From an uncultured Eubacterium sp. (GTDB taxonomy: Bacteria > Bacillota_A > Clostridia > Lachnospirales > Lachnospiraceae): 12,016 nucleotides of DNA. The stretch lies in NCBI GenBank assembly GCA_948759685.1, contig CAQBGY010000074.1, positions 1-12,016 of the forward strand, written 5' to 3'. A program made the translations under genes and the position numbers. Each line of letters opens with the position of its first letter. Within the stretch, counting starts at the first letter, position 1. Under the pieces are notes generated by a model. The model saw only the letters and a list, made by a program, of their open reading frames with translations, had not been told where the DNA came from and searched no databases. Below, in pieces: positions 6,526 to 12,016 of this stretch.

Positions 6526-6762
6526 CTAGCAACCACAACCGCAGCCGTTACCGTTTCCACCAAAGATTCCGTTTCCACAGCCACAGCAGCTAAATAAAAT
6601 GAATAACCAGATTATTGATGAACAGCAGTCGCCGCCACCGAAAAATCCATTTCCATTACCACATCCGCCACAGCAGAATAAAAGAATAAGAATTAAGAAG
6701 AAACAGTTATTATTTCCTCCATCACAACCGCATCCGCAGTTTGTTGCTGCTAAATCACTCAT
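6526..6762 (-). CDS. Small Cys/Gly-rich protein with two hydrophobic blocks, chorion-like high-cysteine type
   Basis: The 78-aa product holds 15 Cys and 21 Gly. The order is: MSDLAATN leader, CGCGCDGG, hydrophobic block FFLILILLF (21-29), CCGGCGNGNGFFGGGD, hydrophobic block IIWLFILFS (50-58), CCGCGNGIFGG, and a CGCGC end. The two halves repeat the scheme hydrophobic-CC-G-CGNG-FGG, so it arose by internal duplication. From memory it resembles clostridial proteins annotated as 'chorion class high-cysteine' proteins; their role is unknown, with structural or spore-coat-like crosslinking the usual guess. The start is firm: AAGGAG (6775-6770) lies 7 bp before the ATG at 6762. Longer in-frame starts lie upstream of that SD. 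Base composition is clearly more GC-rich than in the neighbours because of Gly/Cys codons. Confidence 0.85.
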   Translation of the reverse strand: MSDLAATNCGCGCDGGNNNCFFLILILLFCCGGCGNGNGFFGGGDCCSSIIWLFILFSCCGCGNGIFGGNGNGCGCGC

Positions 6763-6795
6763 ATTTAATCTCCTTAAATATTTACTTACACTAAA

Positions 6796-6825
6796 TAATA
6801 TGAGATACAGCATGTCTTGTTTACA
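6796..6825 (-). promoter_or_regulatory. Weak candidate promoter of the Cys-rich gene, sporulation-sigma-like
   Basis: On the minus strand TGTAAA (6825-6820), a 17-bp spacer and CATATTA (6802-6796) approximate the Bacillus sigma-G pattern TGAATA/CATACTA with 4/6 and 6/7 matches. A good sigma-A pair is not seen with normal spacing. The AT-rich context makes chance matches likely. Confidence 0.22.
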
Positions 6826-6833
6826 ATTTTTTT

Positions 6834-6887
6834 AACAGTTCAGCCAGCAGCTCGAATTTGCTTCGCTGCTTCCCGCTGATTTGGCTC
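6834..6887. repeat. Direct repeat copy 1 (54 bp)
   Basis: It matches copy 2 at 50 of 54 positions, 64 bp apart. It folds: AGCAG (6846-6850) and CGAA (6853-6856) pair with TTCG (6862-6865) and CTGCT (6866-6870) around the loop TTTGC, with AGCC (6842-6845) and GGCT (6883-6886) as outer arms. The first 13 bases form the left terminal inverted repeat. Confidence 0.85.
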
Positions 6888-6897
6888 GTATATTTCC

Positions 6898-6951
6898 AAT
6901 AGTTCAGCCAGCAGCTCGAATCCGCTTCGCTGCTTCTCGCTGATTTGGCTC
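6898..6951. repeat. Direct repeat copy 2 (54 bp)
   Basis: Compared with copy 1, two of the four differences fall in the hairpin loop (TTTGC becomes TCCGC). One falls in the unpaired 3' flank and one in the third base. No stem base changes. The copies are separated by the 10 bp GTATATTTCC. Confidence 0.85.
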
Positions 6952-6958
6952 ACCATAT

Positions 6959-7019
6959 GATACAGAATAAATATAGTAAATTACCTGTAAGCAGTCATTT
7001 GCTATATTTATTCTGTATC
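6959..7019. repeat. Perfect 18-bp inverted repeat with 25-nt spacer
   Basis: GATACAGAATAAATATAG (6959-6976) is exactly complementary to CTATATTTATTCTGTATC (7002-7019). Partial pairing continues inward (TAAAT with ATTTG) and outward (CCAT with ATGG). No T-run follows on either strand, so it is not an ordinary terminator. Confidence 0.9.
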
Positions 7020-7124
7020 GCATGGCTGAACTGTTGGCATATATTAAATTAGAAATCGAAAGAAATGATGAATAAATCAAATAGAGATTTAAAGATTTCT
7101 ATTTAAAATATCAGGAGGCAGGAT

Positions 7125-8024
7125 ATGAGAAAAGTGAGAATGGACTTGGGAATAGATAGAATACACATGGAAGGAATAACAGGGGATGGTGTGGTAGTAG
7201 CCGTTTTGGACAGTGGTATTAGTACACATCCTGATTTTGGAGACAGGATTATATATTTTAAAGATTTTATCAATGGAAGACAATCGCCTTATGATGATGA
7301 AGGACATGGCACTCATGTGACAGGCATTATTTGTGGAAATGGAAAATTATCAAGGGGGATGATGAAGGGAATTGCTCCCAAAACAAAAATAGTGGCATTG
7401 AAAGTTTTAAATGAGAAAGGAATGGGAAAAGAATGTGATGTGATAGAAGGACTGCATTGGATTGTAGATAATGGAAGGGATTATGGAATTAATGTTGTAA
7501 ATATCTCTTTTGGCACGCTGGGAAATGATAAAGAAGAAAATAAAAGACTATTAGATGAAGTAGAACTGCTTTGGGATTTAGGATATGTAGTAGTGGCAGC
7601 GGCAGGAAATAACGGTCCGGGACCAAGTTCCATATCTACTCCGGGAGATTGTAAAAAGATTATAACAGTAGGAGCTGATAATGACAATTTAAAGATGATT
7701 GTAAACGGTAAAGTCACATATCATTATTCAGGGAGAGGACCGACAAAGCAATGTATTTTAAAACCGGATATTGTAGCTCCGGCTAATGGAATTTTCAGTT
7801 GTTGTAATCTTTGGGAAAAAAGATATTTGTATGTGGCAAAGAGTGGTACTTCCATGGCTACACCAATTGTTACAGGAGGAGCCTGCCTTATGTTAGAGAA
7901 AAATAAGAATTTATCAAATGCTGAATGTAAAAAAATCATAAAAGCTACAGCGGATGATATGAAAATGGACAGAAACAGACAAGGCTGGGGAAAGATAAAT
8001 ATTATGAAAGCGCTTAACACTTAA
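7125..8024 (+). CDS. Subtilisin-family (S8) serine protease, no signal peptide
   Basis: This is a 299-aa serine endopeptidase of the subtilase family. The triad is complete: Asp29 in VVAVLDSGI, His61 in DDEGHGTHVTGI and Ser243 in SGTSMATP, with oxyanion Asn162 in VAAAGNNGPG. The catalytic domain fills the whole protein. The first 20 residues carry neither a signal peptide nor a propeptide, so it should work in the cytoplasm, like intracellular subtilisins; the substrate is unknown. Those proteases normally have a short inhibitory N-terminal extension, which I do not see here. Start: AGGAGG (7113-7118) with 6-bp spacing to the ATG. A hairpin, AAATAGA (7079-7085) with TCTATTT (7098-7104), lies just upstream of the SD. 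The gene is transcribed away from the composite repeat at 6834-7035. No clear sigma-A promoter is visible in the 90 bp between them. Confidence 0.93.
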   Translation: MRKVRMDLGIDRIHMEGITGDGVVVAVLDSGISTHPDFGDRIIYFKDFINGRQSPYDDEGHGTHVTGIICGNGKLSRGMMKGIAPKTKIVALKVLNEKGMGKECDVIEGLHWIVDNGRDYGINVVNISFGTLGNDKEENKRLLDEVELLWDLGYVVVAAAGNNGPGPSSISTPGDCKKIITVGADNDNLKMIVNGKVTYHYSGRGPTKQCILKPDIVAPANGIFSCCNLWEKRYLYVAKSGTSMATPIVTGGACLMLEKNKNLSNAECKKIIKATADDMKMDRNRQGWGKINIMKALNT

Positions 8025-8033
8025 AAATAAAAA

Positions 8034-8052
8034 AAATAAATCGATTTTATTT
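8034..8052 (+). terminator. Weak all-AT hairpin after the protease gene
   Basis: AAATAAA (8034-8040) pairs with TTTATTT (8046-8052) around TCGAT. The stem contains no G-C pair, so termination would be poor. It overlaps the -35 of the next promoter. Confidence 0.25.
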
Positions 8053-8078
8053 ACTTTATGCCTGATTTGGCTTATAAT
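8050..8078 (+). promoter_or_regulatory. Promoter of icd
   Basis: TTTACT (8050-8055, 4/6), a 17-bp spacer and a perfect TATAAT (8073-8078) are present. The predicted start near 8085 leaves a leader of about 35 nt carrying AGGAGG at 8107-8112. Confidence 0.65.
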
Positions 8079-8119
8079 TTACGAGGATACTACAGGCTTA
8101 ATTTTTAGGAGGAAACAAC

Positions 8120-9328
8120 ATGGAAAAGATTAAAATGACAACTCCATTGGTAGAGATGGACGGAGATGAGATGACAAGAATTCTTTGGAAACTTATCAAA
8201 GATGAACTGTTATTACCATTCGTAGATTTAAAGACAGAATACTATGATTTAGGATTAGATTACAGAAACGAAACAAATGATCAGGTTACATTTGACTCAG
8301 CTGAGGCTACAAAGAAATATGGTGTAGCTGTAAAATGTGCTACAATCACACCAAATGCTGCAAGAATGCCTGAATATAACCTAAAAGAAATGTGGAAGAG
8401 CCCTAATGGAACTATCAGAGCAATTCTTGATGGTACTGTATTTAGAGCACCAATTATTGTAAAAGGTATTGAGCCATATGTAAAGAATTGGACAAAGCCG
8501 ATTACAATTGCAAGACATGCTTATGGTGATGTATACAAGGGAGTTGAAATGAAGATTCCTGCAGCGGGAAAGGCTGAATTAGTATATACAAATGAAGCAG
8601 GAGAAGAAACAAGAGAAACAATTCATGACTTTGATGGAGCCGGTATCATTCAGGGAATGCATAACTTAAACGGTTCTATTGAAAGTTTTGCCAGAAGCTG
8701 CTTTAATTTTGCACTTGATACAAAGCAGGATTTATGGTTTGCAACAAAAGATACGATTTCAAAGAAATACGACCATACATTTAAGGATATTTTCCAGGAA
8801 ATTTTTGATGCAGAGTATAAAGAAAAGTTTGATGCTGCAGGTATTGAATATTTCTATACATTGATTGATGACGCAGTAGCAAGAGTTATGCGTTCAGAAG
8901 GTGGATATATCTGGGCATGTAAGAACTATGATGGAGATGTTATGTCTGATATGGTTGCTACAGCTTTTGGTTCACTTTCTATGATGACATCTGTTCTTGC
9001 ATCACCAAATGGCTATTATGAGTACGAAGCAGCTCATGGTACAGTGCAGAGACATTATTATAAGCATTTAAAGGGAGAAGAGACATCCACAAATCCAATT
9101 GCAACAATTTTTGCATGGTCAGGAGCTCTCAGAAAGAGAGGAGAACTTGATAATCTTCCGGAACTTATGGCATTTGCGGATAAGTTAGAGAAGGCTTGTA
9201 TTAATACAATTGAAAATGGAGAGATGACAGGAGATTTATATCTCATCTCAACATTGGAAAATAAAAAGAAATTAAATACACACGACTTTATTATGGCGAT
9301 TAGAAAGACACTAGAAAGTCTTATGTAA
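8120..9328 (+). CDS. icd: NADP-dependent isocitrate dehydrogenase, type II (eukaryote-like)
   Basis: Icd oxidises isocitrate to 2-oxoglutarate and CO2 with NADP+ in the cytoplasm, feeding glutamate synthesis. The 402-aa protein belongs to the homodimeric type II subfamily shared with eukaryotic IDH1/2, not the E. coli type. Residue numbers match human IDH1 over the first part: Ser94, Asn96 and Arg100 in SPNGTIR, Arg109 in GTVFR, Arg132 in ARHAYGDVY, and Tyr139. The metal site [12 protein letters not shown] and the block [11 protein letters not shown], whose Arg-His pair selects NADP, are intact, as is [11 protein letters not shown]. The residue before Arg132 is Ala, where human IDH1 has Gly. 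Start: AGGAGG with 7-bp spacing. The FN3 gene follows 35 bp later without a visible terminator, so co-transcription is possible although the functions are unrelated. Confidence 0.96.
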   Translation: MEKIKMTTPLVEMDGDEMTRILWKLIKDELLLPFVDLKTEYYDLGLDYRNETNDQVTFDSAEATKKYGVAVKCATITPNAARMPEYNLKEMWKSPNGTIRAILDGTVFRAPIIVKGIEPYVKNWTKPITIARHAYGDVYKGVEMKIPAAGKAELVYTNEAGEETRETIHDFDGAGIIQGMHNLNGSIESFARSCFNFALDTKQDLWFATKDTISKKYDHTFKDIFQEIFDAEYKEKFDAAGIEYFYTLIDDAVARVMRSEGGYIWACKNYDGDVMSDMVATAFGSLSMMTSVLASPNGYYEYEAAHGTVQRHYYKHLKGEETSTNPIATIFAWSGALRKRGELDNLPELMAFADKLEKACINTIENGEMTGDLYLISTLENKKKLNTHDFIMAIRKTLESLM

Positions 9329-9363
9329 TTTAAAATTATTAATAATAAAAAGGAGAAAATGAT

Positions 9364-10584
9364 ATGAAGAAGATGATGAAAACTTTATTATCTGCCGGAA
9401 TTTTAGCAGTTATGGTTTTTGCTATGGGGGTTATGGTTTCAGCAGCAAGTCAGGTGCCGGGAAAGGTAACTGGTGTGAAGCAGACAAATGCAGGCAATTA
9501 CAGTGTAAGCTTTTCTTGGGATGCACAGTTAACGGACTGTCAATATGACACACAGATAAGCGAAGATGGTAAGAATTGGTATAATGTAGATGATCAGTTT
9601 TATACTGCTGGTACAACAGAATATGTTAATAATCTGTCAGCAGGAAAGACATATTATGTAAGAGTAAGCGCTGTAAATAAAACAGATGAAACACATGGTC
9701 CATGGTCTGACACAGTTGCAGTTGTTACACGGCCATTAGACCTGAAGGATTTGTATCAGACAAATGCTACAAAAACCAGTATTACACTTGGATGGTCAAA
9801 GGTTGAGGGAGCAACAGCTTACCAGATATATCAATATATTAATGGTGAATATATCCTAAAAGGTGAGACTGCGAATACCTCTTTTACGATTTCAGGTTTA
9901 AAAAATTCAGGAGCATTACCTTTTACTGCTATTAGAGTAAATCCAATCAGAAGTGCAGGTACATATAAAGCTATAGGATATGGAAAGATGTTGTATAGCT
10001 CATCATTAAGGCTAATTTCTGATAAGGTAAAAAATGTGAGTATTAAGTATTACTGGAGTTCATTAAAAGAGATTAATTTTGGTTTTAATCCTGTCATATA
10101 TGCAGACGGATATCAGTATCAGCTTTATGATTTGAACGGAAAGAAACCGGTTTCAACGGGTACTACATTATCTTATTATAGTACAACTGTTAACAATATT
10201 AAGGCAAACAGATTTTATAAATTAAGAGTAAGAGCATATGTAACAGTAAACGGTAAGAAATTATACGGAGATTGGTCAGATTTTAATGGATTTGCCTTCC
10301 AGCCAAAAGTAACGATTAAAGCTTCAGGGAAAAATGGGTTCAAAGTTTCATGGAAAAAAGTAAAGGCTGCAAAAAGTTATACAGTTTATATGTCAACATC
10401 AAAAGATACAGGTTATAAGAAAATTAAAACATTGAAAAAGACTTCTTTAAAAGTAACAAAGTTTAAAAAGAAGAAACTTAAAAAAAGAAAACAATATTGG
10501 TTTTATGTAGTTGCTAATACAAAAATGGGTAAAAAGACAGTAAAATCAAAAGGTACATTGCGTTATTGGGCAACAAGATATTAA
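9364..10584 (+). CDS. Secreted fibronectin type III repeat protein
   Basis: The 406-aa product begins with a typical signal peptide: KK(MM)K, a hydrophobic core (LLSAGILAVMVFAMGVMV), and cleavage near SAA at residues 26-28. Four FN3-like modules follow at about 31-123, 124-215, 218-313 and 313-402. Each has the pattern W..V..A..Y.......Y......T......L......Y.V.A. The last module is very basic (KKIKTLKKTSLKVTKFKKKKLKKRKQYW), which would favour binding to anionic wall polymers. There is no LPXTG, transmembrane or enzymatic domain, so it is probably released or held by charge. Start: AGGAG (9351-9355) with 8-bp spacing; an ATG at 9359 is out of frame. The exact partner is unknown. Confidence 0.85.
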   Translation: MKKMMKTLLSAGILAVMVFAMGVMVSAASQVPGKVTGVKQTNAGNYSVSFSWDAQLTDCQYDTQISEDGKNWYNVDDQFYTAGTTEYVNNLSAGKTYYVRVSAVNKTDETHGPWSDTVAVVTRPLDLKDLYQTNATKTSITLGWSKVEGATAYQIYQYINGEYILKGETANTSFTISGLKNSGALPFTAIRVNPIRSAGTYKAIGYGKMLYSSSLRLISDKVKNVSIKYYWSSLKEINFGFNPVIYADGYQYQLYDLNGKKPVSTGTTLSYYSTTVNNIKANRFYKLRVRAYVTVNGKKLYGDWSDFNGFAFQPKVTIKASGKNGFKVSWKKVKAAKSYTVYMSTSKDTGYKKIKTLKKTSLKVTKFKKKKLKKRKQYWFYVVANTKMGKKTVKSKGTLRYWATRY

Positions 10585-10600
10585 TACAATAAAGTTAGAT

Positions 10601-10636
10601 AAAGATGGGAGCGTATTCTTGACGCTTCCATTTTTT
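10601..10636 (+). terminator. Rho-independent terminator of the FN3 gene
   Basis: ATGGGAGCGT (10605-10614) pairs with ACGCTTCCAT (10622-10631) over 10 bp with one G-U pair and a 7-nt loop. TTTTT follows, and AAA at the 5' side can extend the stem into it. It starts 16 bp after the stop. Confidence 0.88.
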
Positions 10637-10647
10637 ATGTATAAAAT
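10619..10647 (+). promoter_or_regulatory. Promoter of the ABC transporter gene, overlapping the terminator
   Basis: TTGACG (10619-10624, 5/6), a 17-bp spacer and TAAAAT (10642-10647, 5/6) are present. The -35 lies in the loop and right arm of the terminator hairpin. Confidence 0.6.
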
Positions 10648-10683
10648 AATGAGGAAAAATAAATTACCATAATGGAGTGAACA

Positions 10684-12016
10684 ATGAGAGATAATTTAAA
10701 AAAGATGATATCATATTATAAACCATATAAAGGCGTATTCTTTGCAGACATGTTTTTTGCTATTATGGCATCAGCCATAGCATTAGTAATTCCATTGGTT
10801 GTAAGATATGTTACATCTACCGTAATCTATATGGATACAGATAAGGCAATTGAATGTTTGATAATGATAGCCATTATCGTAACGGTTCTTATTTTGTTTC
10901 AATGTTATTGTAACTATTATATTTCCAACTATGGTCATGTAATGGGAGCGAAAATCGAATATGATATGAGAGCAGAGATTTTTGCGCATTTTCAGAAAAT
11001 GTCTTTTTCTTTTTATGATGACCAAAAGGTGGGACAGTTAATGTCAAGAATTACATCAGATTTATTTGATATTACAGAGTTACTGCATCATGGTCCGGAA
11101 AATCTGATAATTTCTTTTATTAAAATTATTGGTGCATTAGTCATATTGTTGAGTATTAATGTAAAACTGGCGATTGCGGCATTTATTTTGATACCGATTA
11201 TGATTGTCTATGCATACTTTTTTAATCGGAAAATGAAGCAGACTTTTCGAATGAATCGTGTAAAGATTGCAGAGATTAATGAACAGATAGAAGATAATCT
11301 GTCGGGAATCCGTGTCGTAAAATCATTTGCAAATGAAGCAATTGAAAATCAAAAATTTAAAGCGGGGAATGATGGGTTTTTAACAGCAAAAAAAAATAAT
11401 TATAAATACATGGGAGGTTATCATTCAGGACTGACTGCATTTACAACAATGATTAATCTTATTGTAATTATTTCAGGTGGTGTGATGATTACGCAGAATA
11501 TGGTAAGTATCACAGATATGCTTACATTTCTTTTATATATCAATATTTTTACGGACCCGGTCAGAACTTTAATTGATTTTACAGAGCAGTTTCAAAATGG
11601 ATATTCCGGATATGAAAGATTTAGACAGATTCTTATGTTAGAGCCGGAAATTCAAGATAATGAAAATGCAAAAGACATTGGACAAGTAAAAGGAGATATT
11701 GTTTTTGATGATGTTTCTTTTCGATATAATGACAATGCCCATAGAGTTTTAAAACATATTGATTTGAAAATTGATGCCGGCTCTTACATTGCTTTGGTTG
11801 GTTCATCAGGAGCAGGAAAGACGACATTGTGTAATCTGATTCCTAGATTTTATGAGGTGTCTGGTGGAAAAATTTTAATTGACGGACAGGATATCAGAGA
11901 TGTACAATTAAAATCTCTTAGGAATAATATCGGTATGGTACAGCAGGATGTATACCTTTTTGCAGGAACAATTTATGATAATATTAAATATGGAAGACCG
12001 AATGCTACGGAAGAAG
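10684..12016 (+). CDS. ABC exporter half-transporter (membrane domain fused to ATPase), 3' end outside window
   Basis: The frame is open for 444 codons and runs off the window. Residues about 17-300 form the six-helix ABC exporter membrane domain, with clear hydrophobic segments near 17-43, 56-80, two within 141-185, and more after 245. The block NEQIEDNLSGIRVVKSFANE is typical of the type IV exporter fold (MsbA/BmrA-like). The ATPase domain starts near 345 with VFDDVSFRY. The Walker A is GSSGAGKTT (373-381) and the Q-loop is VQQD with Gln421. The LSGGQ signature and Walker B lie beyond the end. Such half-transporters act as homo- or heterodimers and export drugs, lipids or peptides; the substrate cannot be read from sequence. 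Start: GGAGTG (10674-10679) lies 4 bp before the ATG. A partner gene downstream is possible but not visible. Confidence 0.93.
   Translation, partial: MRDNLKKMISYYKPYKGVFFADMFFAIMASAIALVIPLVVRYVTSTVIYMDTDKAIECLIMIAIIVTVLILFQCYCNYYISNYGHVMGAKIEYDMRAEIFAHFQKMSFSFYDDQKVGQLMSRITSDLFDITELLHHGPENLIISFIKIIGALVILLSINVKLAIAAFILIPIMIVYAYFFNRKMKQTFRMNRVKIAEINEQIEDNLSGIRVVKSFANEAIENQKFKAGNDGFLTAKKNNYKYMGGYHSGLTAFTTMINLIVIISGGVMITQNMVSITDMLTFLLYINIFTDPVRTLIDFTEQFQNGYSGYERFRQILMLEPEIQDNENAKDIGQVKGDIVFDDVSFRYNDNAHRVLKHIDLKIDAGSYIALVGSSGAGKTTLCNLIPRFYEVSGGKILIDGQDIRDVQLKSLRNNIGMVQQDVYLFAGTIYDNIKYGRPNATEE

Larger units (their letters stand above)
6834..7035. mobile_element. 202-bp MITE/REP-like composite element with 13-bp terminal inverted repeats
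   Basis: The ends are perfect 13-bp inverted repeats: AACAGTTCAGCCA (6834-6846) and TGGCTGAACTGTT (7023-7035). Between them lie two 54-bp direct repeats and a 61-bp palindrome. The element fills most of the 362-bp gap between divergently transcribed genes and contains no credible coding frame. It is locally more GC-rich than its surroundings. No clear target-site duplication is seen. It could be a non-autonomous mobile element or a structured RNA locus. Confidence 0.6.

Noticed and set aside
6599..6835. Plus-strand Pro/Gln-rich frame
   Set aside because: It is the antisense shadow of the Gly/Cys-rich gene and runs into the repeat element; no SD.
6834..6951. CRISPR array from the direct repeats
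   Set aside because: There are only two 54-bp units separated by 10 bp, with no spacer-sized unique sequence and no cas genes.
6959..7019. 18-bp palindrome as an intrinsic terminator
   Set aside because: The stem is AT-rich and no T-run follows on either strand.
7034..7062. Outward promoter from the repeat element edge (TTGGCA at 7034-7039) driving the protease
   Set aside because: No -10 box at 15-19 bp spacing.

Overview
This is a low-GC, AT-rich bacterial chromosome segment. Strong AGGAGG-type ribosome binding sites, occasional TTG starts, short intergenic gaps and secreted Lys-rich Ig/FN3 proteins all point to a Firmicute, most likely a gut Clostridia member of the Lachnospiraceae type. 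That assignment is inferred from style and protein families, not from a marker gene. The window is mostly ordinary housekeeping sequence, with an accessory-looking stretch between about 4.6 and 7.1 kb.

Layout: the 3' end of trpA (tryptophan synthase alpha) opens the window. A long terminator-like hairpin with a sigma-A promoter nested in it follows. Next is a membrane-anchored L,D-transpeptidase-like (YkuD) protein whose catalytic His and Cys are both replaced, then leuS (leucyl-tRNA synthetase) with its own terminator. Positions 4638-5386 hold an unrecognised gene that looks broken by a -1 shift at an A7 run. A 16-bp perfect bidirectional terminator separates it from three convergent minus-strand genes: a 78-aa Cys/Gly-rich 'chorion-like' protein (6762-6526) and two unrecognised small proteins that overlap each other (6343-5798 and 5808-5518).

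Between the Cys-rich gene and the next plus-strand gene lies a 202-bp non-coding composite element (6834-7035). It has 13-bp terminal inverted repeats, two 54-bp direct repeats that each fold, and an 18-bp perfect inverted repeat. It resembles a MITE or REP cassette and is the most striking unexplained structure here. After it come a subtilisin-family protease with no signal peptide or prosequence, a eukaryote-like type II NADP isocitrate dehydrogenase (icd), a secreted four-module fibronectin-type-III protein, a terminator with a promoter embedded in it, and the first 444 codons of an ABC exporter half-transporter that runs off the window.

TrpA, LeuRS and Icd belong to central biosynthesis and translation. 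The YkuD-like and FN3 proteins act at the cell surface. The minus-strand trio plus the subtilase have no assigned function; a spore or cell-envelope role is a guess based only on the resemblance of the Cys/Gly protein to clostridial high-cysteine proteins.
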